Source: Helochares maculicollis
Lineage: Eukaryota > Arthropoda > Insecta > Coleoptera > Hydrophilidae
Length of the DNA: 37,406 bases
NCBI GenBank assembly: GCA_033557835.1
Contig: JAWQRO010000512.1
Span: forward strand, 1 to 37,406
Direction: 5' to 3'
The notes under the pieces are model-generated. The model was given only the letters and a program-made list of their open reading frames with translations, was not told where the DNA came from and did not search any database. Below, in pieces: positions 26,101 through 36,600 of the stretch (positions within the stretch are counted from its first letter, which is position 1; every line of letters begins with the position of its first letter). The translations under genes and the position numbers were made by a program.

Positions 26101-27360
26101 GTACCAACTTCTTATTAACGAAAACTAAAAGGATAAGATTATAAAGGCTTATTAGAACAGTGCCTGAAATTTCTCAACAGTTTATTGAGTGTCGAGTAAT
26201 ATTTATTTTTGAAAAACATGGGTTAGGTAAAAAAGTGAAGTCAAAAATTATTAGTTGAAAAAAATTTGCAATTATTTTCTTGTATAAACTTTTATCATAA
26301 ATTGTTAAACTTACTTATCGACAATTTAAATGTAACACTTTGCTTGCATGTCTTACAAGATGAAGTTTTAACCTTATCTTTGAACAAAGTAGCACTTCCG
26401 ATATCACTTGTAGTACTTCTAATGGAATATACGCCTTCCATGACCTACGATACGGTTGGGTCAACTCCGTGAACGTTCAACTTAATTTTGAATTCTCAGT
26501 TTTACAATTTTAGAATTATAGCAGAAAATTTACTTTGATATTTATGTAATCTATTAACATTATCCACAATTAAACCTCTCACCGAGAGAAATACATATTC
26601 ATATTGATAAATTACATAATACATGCATGTTTCTTTTTGACCTTACTTTTTAGTATCTAGATCAGAAAAAACTCTTCAATAGGGAATATTATCACTAGAT
26701 TACTTCAACAGTATTACATCTGTGTTGCTGAAACCATAAATTCTACATACAAAAATATTTCTCCTCATTTACCTTTACTTGTGATAGTTTGTGAACAGAA
26801 TTTTATCTTTTATGTGTCTCTTTACACCTTGCCGAACACTTAATAAATTTTCATCAGTTTCGGACCGACAATTGTTGGTGCTTAAATGAAATTAACAAAA
26901 ACCCTTTAAGTGACAAAGTTTTAGATTCAAATTCATGAATGTGTCAAGTCAAACTATAAGTTAAATAAGTTGCAACTTATTTTGCAATTAATCTAAGGGC
27001 ATAAACAGTGCTACTGCGTTGATATTTCATAGGAACTTCAAAAATTCTTACCAAGTAATAAATTTAAAATTTATGAAAAGTTGAACAATGGGATTTTAGA
27101 AAAATTTTGATTTATGAACTTGCTTCTCCTTAATACATACATTTAGTGTATATAATGAAAGAGTTTATGTTTTTATACCGTTTACAATTAAATGAAAGAT
27201 AATGAGTGTTGCTACGGGTAGATTGAAATAGTTTTTCTCCAACTTAACATATTCTTTTTGTAAAACTAAAAATATTAGACTTAATATTTTGCTTCAACGT
27301 AAAATAATTTAGATCTCTGCAAACTGTACTTGTTATATGTAGTCAATATGTATTAAGTAA
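20111..27360. other. Long stretch without a recognised gene
   Basis: No exon, RNA gene or recognisable transposon was found. A small hairpin-capable motif (GCCGACGGCCAACGTTCGGC) lies near 20882-20901. A patch around 25200-25700 is clearly richer in G and C than its surroundings. It holds overlapping open frames on both strands without known domains. An 11-bp inverted repeat (AGAGGTACTAA near 25355 and TTAGTACCTCT near 25554) also lies there. The rest is AT-rich single-copy-looking sequence. Confidence 0.45.
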
Positions 27361-27540
27361 ATCATTATACAGAAGTTAGTTAAATAAGGACCTGGCTACC
27401 CTAACACGAACCTGGCACCACCAAGCCAAGGGTACATAAGGAACTTTCCGCAACCCAAAATTTAGCATTAACGAAATAAAGGCGTTATGCTCGTCTAGCA
27501 GTAACGTAACGTTATGCTCACTTAATGCACAATAAATGTA

Positions 27541-27690
27541 CAAAATACGAGTTGTTATACTCTTAGTACAAAATAAGTGCATAGGTTAATTGTACTAAAT
27601 ACGAGTTATTATACTCATAGTACAAAATAAGTGATTGGGTTAATTCTAGAGTTGTTATACTCATTATATGCATAAGTAATATACAACTAC
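27541..27690. repeat. Degenerate tandem repeat, period about 46-54 bp
   Basis: The block ACGAGTTGTTATACTC, then TAGTACAAAATAAGTG and a GGTTAATT end, occurs at 27547 and again at 27601 (period 54). A third, shortened copy starts near 27649. The copies differ by a few substitutions. The array directly precedes a second, unrelated short tandem array. No transposon ends are visible; it may be an internal minisatellite of an unrecognised element or simple intronic expansion. Confidence 0.75.
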
Positions 27691-27717
27691 AGAGTTGTAC
27701 AAGTGCATGGAATTATG

Positions 27718-27935
27718 TGTGTGTATGGGACTGTTCCCTAAGAAACACATTGATTCGTTGTATTCCTTTATCGAAACAAAAGTGTACGGGACTGTTCCCT
27801 AAACACTTCTAATTATTGTATCCTATAGAAGTATATGTGTATGGGATTTTTCCCTAAAACACATTGAATCTTTGCATTCTTCTATTGCATTAAACCTTTA
27901 TTGAAATATACATTTATGGGGCTGTTCCATGAACT
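27718..27935. repeat. Degenerate tandem repeat with GGGACTGTTCCC core
   Basis: Four diverged copies of a unit of about 55-75 bp. Each has a TGTATGGGACTGTTCCCTAA-like core, at about 27722, 27783, 27837 and 27912. In the first two copies an AACAC-type motif and a TTGTAT(T)C-type stretch follow. The core GGGA-CTGT-TCCC is an imperfect palindrome that could form a 4-bp stem. It is best kept in copies 1 and 2 and decayed in 3 and 4. The function is unknown; a repeated protein-binding site and neutral expansion are both possible. Confidence 0.7.
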
Positions 27936-29556
27936 CTATGAAATTGTTTTATTGAGATAAATTGTTAAATTATTATTTCCAAAATATTTAAAGTAACAAG
28001 TTTAGTTTCACATTCAAGAATTTGTTATTTTTTCTTATACAAAAAGGAGATGATTATTTGTTTACATTTTTTAAAAGGAATTTTAATTTATTTTCTCTCC
28101 TATTTAAAAACGGGCGTTAACTACCGCATCAGTTAATAAGCTATACATGCATATGCAATAAAAATGAATATCATAAATGAATTTTTGTGCAAAATAATAG
28201 AAATAGTAGTAACTTTTTTCCACTCACTCATATTGAATGGAAACACTCTGTGTTATTAGAAAATGCAATAAGCGTTTACATAGGTTTTACCAATAATTCT
28301 TTATCGGACCACCACCCAATAATCTGATCCGTATAATTATTAATAAGTAAACATTTAAAGTATCTTCACTCAGTATACTAATCATCATATATCATTATAA
28401 AATCTATGTACGATTTCGAAATCAAATTGAATATTGTATTTTTGTTTCCAAGCTCTTTAATACTTTCTTGTTACCTTAAAACTAAAGTTTCATTCAATTG
28501 CTTAAAAAGTTTTGTTTTTATCACAGATATTTTCATACAACATTGTTCTTATTAGCGCCACGTTTCTTCATGTTAAACTCAAAAATAGACGATCTCATTA
28601 ACGGAACGTTTCTTCAGTTTAGGAAGTTTGTTGACTCTTTTAGCAGCAGAATGATTCTTGGTGTTAAAGTCTAAACCACGCTTTTAATTATAAAATGTTT
28701 GTCAATGCAAATAATCTAGCTTGATGTTTCTCATAACTGAATATTTCTTGATAATAAAAGCTTAAAGTAAAGCTCTTAGTAGCAGAATGTGTCATAATGC
28801 TACAAATGTTAGTTAAATTTATATGATATTAAAAACAATTTTCAGCGAAACAAATTAAGTTTTGTTCATTTAACAACGGGCTAATAGTTTTGATCTTAAT
28901 GTTTTTAATTATTTTTGTAGTATTTTCGGATATCAAGCCAAGGACATACTTTTGTATTCCGAAAACTAACAAGGTATTTATCGTGTGTAACATTTATACT
29001 TCTACCCGAGCAGTTGCAAAACCATAAAAGAATGACACTTCTTCCGTGTTTAAAAATAGTGAAACAAATCATGATTTTCTTAATTTTCAAACAATAAAAT
29101 CTTACTTCTTTAGATTTCCGTTTAAAAATTTCCTCTTTGTTGGTTTCTGAATTCTTTCTCTTAATGCTTATACTCATTGATTTTTCATCACATGGTAATT
29201 TTCATCCTCTGTGTAAATTCCAAGTTGCAAAAAAGATTCTAAATCTTTTAAAGAGATTTTTCTAAATTCTTTTGCTATTCAACTTAGAAAAGGAAATAGA
29301 AATATTTTTCTGCTCTTACGTTTGTTTACAAATCACTACATTCTGTTAGTTTGTGTTTCGCGTATGTTTTAAGTTTCAAAGGATAACAGCAAAGCAGTAT
29401 TAACAGATATGTAGGCAATTTAACAATGAAATACTGAATGTTTATAGATATTTTTGAAACAAAAAGTCAATTTTCTTACATTTCGTTTGTTTCATACATT
29501 TTATTGTCATTATAAGCGATTTTCTTAATGAGTCAGTATCTTCTTTAGTAGACTAA
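27936..29556. other. Gene-free AT-rich stretch before the mariner element
   Basis: Very AT-rich sequence with no exon, RNA gene or transposon recognised. The only longer frame (minus strand, 28905-29177) is lysine- and isoleucine-rich, as expected for a chance frame in such DNA. Confidence 0.5.
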
Positions 29557-29558
29557 TA

Positions 29559-30825
29559 TTAGGAGTACAAATAAGTTTCCGCCGTTTTAAGGAAGGTGTC
29601 GTGGTGCGCGACTTTCGTTAGAATTTGCAGATGATAACCGGCTTAAGAATTAGTCTGTTGGTTCTAAAATAACACAACCTTACTATATTAGTGACTCTGT
29701 GCTTGTAAAATATAATTTTCTTGCGCTGAAAATGTCTAAATTTGAACCAAATAAACGTCATTTGCGAGAACTTTTAATTTATTTCTTTAATTTAAAAAAA
29801 TCTGCAGCTGAGGCGCATGGATTGCACGTAGAAGCATATAATGAAGCTGCTTTGAGTGAGAGAACGTGTCGTGAGTGGTGTCAAATGTTTAAAAACGGTG
29901 ATTTTGATGTAGAAGATAAAGACCGCAGTGGAAGGCCTAAAATTTACGAAGATGCAGAATTGGAAGAATTATTGCAAGAAGATTCGTCTCAAACACAAAA
30001 GGAACTTGCTCTCGCATTAGAAGTCACTCAGCAAGCAGTTTCACATCGTTTAAAATCATTAGGAGTAAACAAGGAAATTGGGTTCCATACGAATTGAAGC
30101 CAAGAGATATTAAACGCCGATTATACATGAGTGAAATGCTGCTAGTCAGACATAAAAAAGTTTTTTTACATCGAATCGTCACCGGGGATGAGAAATGGAT
30201 ACATTACGACAACCCAAAACGAAGAAAATCAAGGGGGGAAATCTGGCCACGCGTCAACATCCACAGCAAAACCGAATATTCACTGAAAAAACTCATGCTG
30301 TGTATATGGTGGGATCAGCTGGGTGTGGTGTATTACGAGTTGCTTAATCCGAGCTAAACAATCACTGGAACTCTCTACCGAACACAATTGATGAGATTGA
30401 GCTGTGCTCTAAAGGAAAAACGCTCTCAATACTATTCTAGACACGACAAAATAGTTCTACTCCATGATAATGCTCGTCCGCATGTAGCGGTTCCGGTGAG
30501 AAACTATTTCAAAACACTTGATTGGGAAGTGTTACCCCACCCGCCGTATTCATCAGACATAGCGCCATTCGACTATTATCTGTTCCGGTCTATGGCACAT
30601 GCTCTGTCGGAGCAGCGGTTCACAACATATAAAGATACTGAAAATTGGGTTGATACGTGGATAGCCTCAAAAGTTCTTCAGATGTAGAATCCGAATGCTG
30701 CCTGAGAGATGGGAAAAAGTGGTTGCTAGTGATGGACAATACGTTAAATAAACTTAAACTACCGTTCTCTGACAATAAATATTAAATTTTTATAAAAAAC
30801 GGCGGAAACTTATGTGTACTCCTTA
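29559..30825 (+). mobile_element. Mariner (mauritiana-like) DNA transposon, full length but inactive
   Basis: The element is 1,267 bp, a usual mariner length. Its ends are inverted repeats: the left begins TTAGGAGTACAAATAAGTTT and the right, reversed, begins TAAGGAGTACACATAAGTTT. Both continue into CCGCCGTTTT, so 28 of 30 positions match. It is flanked on both sides by TA (29557-29558 and 30826-30827), the target duplication of Tc1/mariner elements. The transposase inside has disabling breaks, so the copy cannot mobilise itself, though the ends look usable in trans. The TIR start and the protein resemble the mauritiana group, an assignment made from memory of the family and not from a search. 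On the closed unit it lies upstream of the svb promoter region. Confidence 0.93.
29732..30751 (+). pseudogene. Mariner transposase, broken by two frameshifts and one stop
   Basis: The start is ATG at 29732 (MSKFEPNKRHLRELL). An N-terminal helix-turn-helix region with GDFDVEDKDRSGRPKIYEDA and SQTQKELALALEVTQQAV is intact to about 30075. There a one-base indel shifts the frame, and the WVPYELKPRDIKRR block continues in the next frame. The catalytic domain follows: HRIVTGDEKWIHYD, LLHDNARPH and YSSDIAPFDYYLF keep all three aspartates of the DD34D triad. TAA at 30355 interrupts it where family members have a Gly-Glu or Gly-Gln-type residue before TITGTLYRTQL. A second shift near 30680 precedes MLPERWEKVVASDGQYVK and the natural stop at 30749-30751. 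The damage is slight, suggesting a fairly recent insertion. Confidence 0.9.
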
Positions 30826-30827
30826 TA

Positions 30828-33228
30828 TTTTCTGGAGATTCTAAATAATAATATTGTAATACATATCTCCATTACAAGCAGAATTTAACCGAAATTGATA
30901 AACCTCAAAAAAAAATTTTGCCAGCATTCCGATCCTACAATTAGGCTTAAAAACCAATATATTAAAATATATTGTTGCCTCCTATTGGGTCGCTAAAGGG
31001 AGAGGGGGCGTCCCCACCACTTTCTCATGGGTTAGGTGTAAAGACAACTTTTAGTTTTAAGATTATTATTAACACTGCAGTTGTGAAGAGTAGTAATAAG
31101 TCGGACCCTTGGTAACGCCATTGTACATATCATTAGGAAGTTTTAAATATAATTAATAAACAGTCTGCTCGTGTTATTTGCTTGGTCGTATCGACGCGAA
31201 TAAGGTGCGTTGTTCAATCCACGCCACATGTTTTGGTCCATCGAGCTGGATGCCACAATTTTGGTTTTTGGAGCTAGATGAAACATATATTTAAGACGAG
31301 CTTAAAACATTTTTCTTGAATGTTTTAGTTTACTGCGAAAAAATTAAAACCAGTTTAGGTCAAATCTTAGTTCTGTTTATCTCAAAAGTTGATACATAAC
31401 TTTATTTTAAATTTTACTAACCTTGGTTACAAGTTATTGTGTATACATACAAAACGCCGAACTAATAGCATAGTAGACCCACTATAACACAAATATATCA
31501 TATCGTAAATAATAAGAATGCTTCTTCAATTGCTTCAATTTTAAGGAGGAAATTTGCAAATTCAACAGCTCTATTTTAACTATTTGTATATTTGACAACT
31601 GGTTAAGTAAATAGTTACTTCCAGGTCAATCATTTTGTTATATGCCAAATTTCATTACTGCTGCTCATTCGATTGCATCGAAACTATCGTGTTTTGCTAC
31701 ACACACACACACACATAGAGAGAATGTAAAAAATTAACTCAGAGATTCTCAAAGCATGAAGGGCTATCTTTTATTCGAACTTTTTCTTGATCGCAATACT
31801 TTTCCTATATCATACGTCAATTACAGTCCTATCTATTTGATTTTATTTATTTGATCTTAAAATGAACTATAATTCAATATTACAAAGTTCTCTGCTTAGA
31901 AAAAATAGTTAAATATGTTTTATTTTAACTGAAACGTAGATATGCGTATACAGTCAAAACTTGATAAGTTTTTATGGGCTTGATGAGGTAAATGAAATAA
32001 TGTAAATAGGCCTAGATACGGCTAGAACTCGCATCAAGTAATTTTGGAAAACAGCTGCTTAAATTAAGACTTTTGAAAAAATTAAGTAGATACATTGTAT
32101 TTGCGTCTATTAGATACTAAACAACTTCTGGAAAATCGTGGCTAAATATATAAGAACGGGATCAAAATTTGGCATAAGAACGCAAAAACTAAGTATATCT
32201 ATTGAAGAGATACTATATTATAAAGAAAATTATATACGTGAATTTATTTCGTTGCTAATACATAGAAATGATGTGGGCAATGCGCCTGCGAACGATTTAT
32301 GACAGTAAAATGGCTTATTACGTATTAAATTTGCATAAATGATATGGAATTTAATCTAACTCTTATGTTATGAATATTTTTCATATAAAATACTAGAAAT
32401 GGATTATCATCAAAAAGGCTTTGGGTTCTACTCTTTCTAAGTGGCAAAGAGCGTGGCACATTTTTGTGATCACAAATTTAAAATCAATGACGGTATAAAA
32501 GATTTAAACTACAAGTTTTCATTCTAATATAATATAATTCAAGTGAAACAACCAACTGCAAGGAATATTCCGTTAACCGCAAAATAATAGAGTTGATCTT
32601 TAAGTAATGAAATAATTTTCAAAACAGTAAAACTAAATGAAACGTAATGAAATAAAACTAAATAGAACAGCTGTAGTATAATTTGATCTATATAAAAACA
32701 TAATTTTTGTCTAGAAATTGGTAAAATTAAAGTTTGTGCCGCGGTCGAAAATAGTCATAGCTTTGAAATGACCCATCCAATCCTTCATGAAACATTCCTT
32801 ATCAGTCAGGTTTGCAAATAAATACTATATTAGTTACATATTTAAATCTAAATTACAGTCTCTGGCCAAGATTAAGCACAGGATCTTCGCACCACGAGAC
32901 GCTAAGCGACTGTGCAAATGATATTAATTTAATACCATAGTAGGTAGCGCTTAAAAATGAAGCGCAAAAAAGACAGAGCACTCTAAAGCTATATAGATAT
33001 ACAAATGCAAAAGCTAATGAAAACCCAAATAAAAAAATCTCATCCAAGAACCAACTAGAAAAATGCAACATTTGTTGATCACCCAGTGAAGTTTCGTACC
33101 TGCACCATCAAGAGTAGGTGTTCTCCGATTGGCCAAGCGATGTGGAATAGGTAGTAGTACAGGACAGGTTTATTTAGGTGGGGAAAAGGACGTACACAAC
33201 GGTTTACAACAGTTGAACTCGTCGGTCA
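30828..33228. other. Stretch between mariner and svb promoter region, no gene seen
   Basis: AT-rich, with no exon or RNA gene recognised. It holds an (AC)8 microsatellite at 31699-31714 and a possible LTR-element leader near 31.2 kb, listed separately. If exon 1 is served by the initiator at 33229, the last few hundred bases are its upstream region. No TATA box is visible 25-35 bp before the initiator. Confidence 0.45.
31100..31255 (+). mobile_element. Possible LTR retrotransposon leader relic (BEL/Pao-like)
   Basis: AATAAACAGTCTGCTCGTGT near 31158, followed by TTTGGTCCATCGAGCTGGAT at 31232-31251, resembles the end of an LTR and the downstream leader of insect BEL/Pao-type elements, where a TTTGGTCCATCGAGCCGGAT-like phrase recurs. 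This rests on recollection of such elements. No gag or pol sequence follows and no LTR pair was found. If right, it is a short relic or solo fragment. Confidence 0.22.
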
Positions 33229-33234
33229 TCAGTC
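33229..33234 (+). promoter_or_regulatory. ovo: Candidate initiator (TCAGTC) of svb transcription
   Basis: TCAGTC matches the arthropod Inr consensus TCA(G/T)TY and lies 296 bp before the svb start codon, placing the candidate first transcribed base at 33231. No TATA box is visible at the proper distance, and positions +28 to +33 do not fit a downstream promoter element well. Such a hexamer occurs often by chance, so the call rests mainly on its position. Confidence 0.35.
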
Positions 33235-33386
33235 TTGCCAAGGACTTCTGACAGTCAACACGGGAAATATCAACGTTATAATAACTGTTCTGTTGTTCGA
33301 GCGCAACATTTCAGTAGCGAAGTTAACAGATCGGCGCGATCAATTTTGAGGCGGCCAAATTTTCAAAAATCGGCAAGTGAGCCCAT

Positions 33387-33503
33387 ATGGGCAAAAACAT
33401 GGACAGTGCTCGTACAAGAACTTGAAGTGAAGTGATATTTTCATAGTGAGCGAAACAACAATAAATGTGATCAGTTCGCATGCTATTTGTGGATTACGTG
33501 TGA
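33387..33503 (+). promoter_or_regulatory. Three short upstream open reading frames before svb
   Basis: Three uORFs precede the main start. The first is 12 codons long (ATG 33387, stop 33423-33425). The second is a minimal ATG-TGA start-stop element at 33465-33470. The third is 7 codons long (ATG 33480, stop 33501-33503). All end before the svb ATG, so they could lower or condition translation of exon 1 if they lie in the mature leader. The main ATG has a better context (GGCAAAATGCC). Confidence 0.4.
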
Positions 33504-33526
33504 CTATAGTGTGACGAGCCGGCAAA

Positions 33527-33668
33527 ATGCCGAAGATATTTCTGATAAAAAATAGACTGCACGAGCAGCAGCTTAGGTTGCTCCAACAAAATGCTGGGAT
33601 TACAAAATCAAACGATTTAGGTTTAGGGGATTCACAACCGCTTTCTTTGATAGTGCAGAAGAAGGAAG
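33527..33668 (+). CDS. ovo: ovo/shavenbaby exon 1: Svb-specific N-terminus with degron
   Basis: The start is ATG at 33527 in the context CAAAATG. The product begins MPKIFLIKNRLHEQQLRLL, the signature N-terminus of insect Shavenbaby, and ends near DSQPLSLIVQKKE. In flies this N-terminal segment is the degron recognised by Ubr3 in the presence of Pri/Tal peptides, which turns the repressor into an activator by limited proteasome digestion. The donor GAAG/GTACGT leaves one base of the next codon (phase 1), matching the acceptor of exon 2. In the linear window this exon lies about 20 kb downstream of exon 3, which is impossible for a normal gene. Across the junction it lies 14.4 kb upstream of exon 2, as expected. 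The frame is intact. Confidence 0.93.
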
Positions 33669-36600
33669 GTACGTACATAATTTAGAGATTTTGCGACAAG
33701 TGTAGAGGGATAGATCAAAAAGGGAGGTGATGATTTCAACTATGTACACATGGGTGTATCCTATGACAAGGGGTGTTGAGCGATGAATAGGGCAGCGCAA
33801 TTCAAGGCTTGTACCGGAGAAGAAGTCGACGGGTGGACAGGCGAGTAACTTGACTCTCAAGTGGCAATAACCAGGTGATTGCCGTGGTTTATCTGAAAGC
33901 CATAAATTCCGGGATATTTATCTGCTATGTGAGTATTTGAAAAAAGTGCTCAGATAAAAAATCCATTACGGACTCATTTATTTTTTTAGTTCTAAAACCA
34001 CGTGAAGTCATTATTTGTTAATTGGTTTGTCATAAAGTGCCAACGGCTTGGTCAACGGTTTCACACCAAACAACAATAGGTGGCGAATTAAATTTCAAGG
34101 TTCTTTCGGCACAATAACGCACGCGATTTAACTCGGGCTCTTGTAAATATTTCTGTATAACTCGTAAGACTTGCCTAATGCCGAAAAAATGCTATAATTA
34201 AGTAACGTGACTTTGCCAACTGAAGCTATAAGTATATGGTTTGAAATGCGTCCAAATTGCATTTCCGTAAGTGAAAACCCTGGACTATTTTATTTTCCTC
34301 TCAAATATATATGAAGCAGTTCTATCATCAATAATGAAAATTTTCATAACTGATGCGGGAAAATGAGATTAGTGAATAATTTTGAGAATGCTTGTAAATA
34401 TTTTCAAAAATCATTATTATACCAATATATAAATCAATCCCGATAAAACTAGAATGCACACGACAGGGGTGAAATTAGCAAGTGGATTATGAAATTATAT
34501 CAATAAATAGTGCAACCGATATAGTAATAATATCGTTTGACTTAGTACCGGTTGGGATAGCAGAAGTTAAAAGTTTGCCAAATGAAAATTTCGTAACGTT
34601 TTGAAACCGTTTGCACATCCATGACATCATAGTACAGTTAAACCGCCGAAGTCGGCAGGTAGTACCACTATGGCGGTCATTACGAACTCCAAAGGTACTA
34701 ATAAGTATAACCTTGAGTGAACAACGCACCAACTTGCACAACAAACTTGCGGGATATAAGAAGAGTCTGGATGAGGGACGTGGGGGGACTACGGGGAGGC
34801 GGGGCTTTGTCAAAACAGAGCATGTTGTGTGAGTGAGGAGGCTCTTCGCGTTCTTCGAGGCACAGGTAAACGCGATGTGCCGGCTATAATAGAGCATTGT
34901 TCCTTTAACGACTGTTCGAGTTGCTCTAACCTTGAATTTCTGTAATGGATCACGGTTTTATGTTAAAATAAAAATGAATAATTGAAGGTTACCGCTGCGA
35001 ACTTTTCGGCCCGGTGCTGAAAATCTTGACTAATTATTTTTCACATTTATGTTTAATGAAGCCTCATATTCAATTATCTAAATTCTTAGGATTCAATACT
35101 TTTTGTATAAAAGTTCCAGAACGTGCAACAGCACAGAACTCTTCGGATAACTATTTTACTATAAAGAGACAAAAGTTTGAAACGACAGATATTGACTCCA
35201 TTTCTAACAATTTAGGTCGTCTCAATGGGAAACGATCCTAACTAACAAAAACTACACTCATGAAATAACGGAGGTTCCCTTCATAACTGGTCCCAAAACC
35301 GCAGAGCTAAAGAGCATATATCTTTTTTGACAAATTAGTGACTCTACTCTCATTTCTTGCAAACGGCTCATGCGGAGTCTCAGTGGGTTATCTTTTATCT
35401 TCTACTTCCTTAAATCGAACTTGGGAACAACTCCACAGGTGTCATTCTAAAAGGCTATTGTCACCAAATCGTAGATTATTTTCCATATCATTAGGTTCCT
35501 TTATCCTTGAGTGGCTCGATTTCACAAATCCTCCGACAAAAGAGCAAATATATAAAGGAAGGCAAATACAACCCTACCAACGGCGCCATTCGTAAAACAA
35601 ACAAGTCACACGTGTATTATTACAAAATTTCTTGTAAAGGTAATTGATATTGACCTAGAATGGGTTATATCATTTACGTCGTGCGGTGAAAGTTGGCATC
35701 CGATTTGAGATGAGCACTTTCTATTTACAGAGTAATATTACGTAGAATGCCGTAATACCACGGAGCAGTGGTAGAAATGCGGTCACCACCTTGAACTTGG
35801 AACATGATTTCTCTTTGATAATCGCCTAACACAGGAAAAATAATGATGCATTTTTATAATAACTAGCAGACTTTATTGCAACCATGTATGTTTGTTAAAA
35901 ACCATGTTAAAGTAGTTGTATCATGCCACCACCACAGCTTAGCAGAGGTTAAAACACCCAAGTTATTAAAACGCACCTTGCCAGATATTAATCGGACTAA
36001 TAAGCCCGAAATTGCCAATAAACATTCAACAACATAAAAAACATCGAAATCATCAAATTTAAAATCAGCCATGCTCGTTGGAGCTTTGGCTGCGTTTGGT
36101 TGTAATGGAATGAGCTCAACCTGTACGCCCCTAAAGTAATCGAATAGTGATAACCATGACTTAAAAAATGGCCCAGAGACAAGGTGCCGGTGGTAGTTCA
36201 TGTCTACTAAATCAGACAGACGAGTTTTGGGCAGGTGTACCACCAACCACCATATCGTGTTATTCAAGAAGACGCAGAAGACCGAAGAAAAAAACAGGTA
36301 GTTTGATGCATCAGTAGGAATTTTATTAAACCCTGGCTGGGCGAACGGAGAATGTTGCGCCACGAAAAATGATCGCCAAGTAAATTGTGCGTCGCAACAG
36401 GTGGACGGTTCCCTAAAAGGACTCCCCAATGACAAGCGTAGGAAAATGTATCGAATCGTCCATTTGTTTGTTTGTGCAATCTTACATTTTACTAACTCGC
36501 GGTGTTATAAAATACCTGAGCACCTACATAGCAAACCAATGTCACAAAGCTGGAATACCGACAAACTGATTTGTCCCTTTCGGCCTGATCCTAATGTAGA

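Noticed and set aside
33258..33263. Downstream promoter element paired with the initiator
   Set aside because: The six bases at +28 to +33 (AACACG) do not fit the RGWYV consensus.
33340..33860. Minus-strand open frames across svb exon 1 (33340-33678 and 33600-33860)
   Set aside because: The plus-strand exon is recognised by its conserved N-terminus and splice donor. The antisense frames have no independent support.
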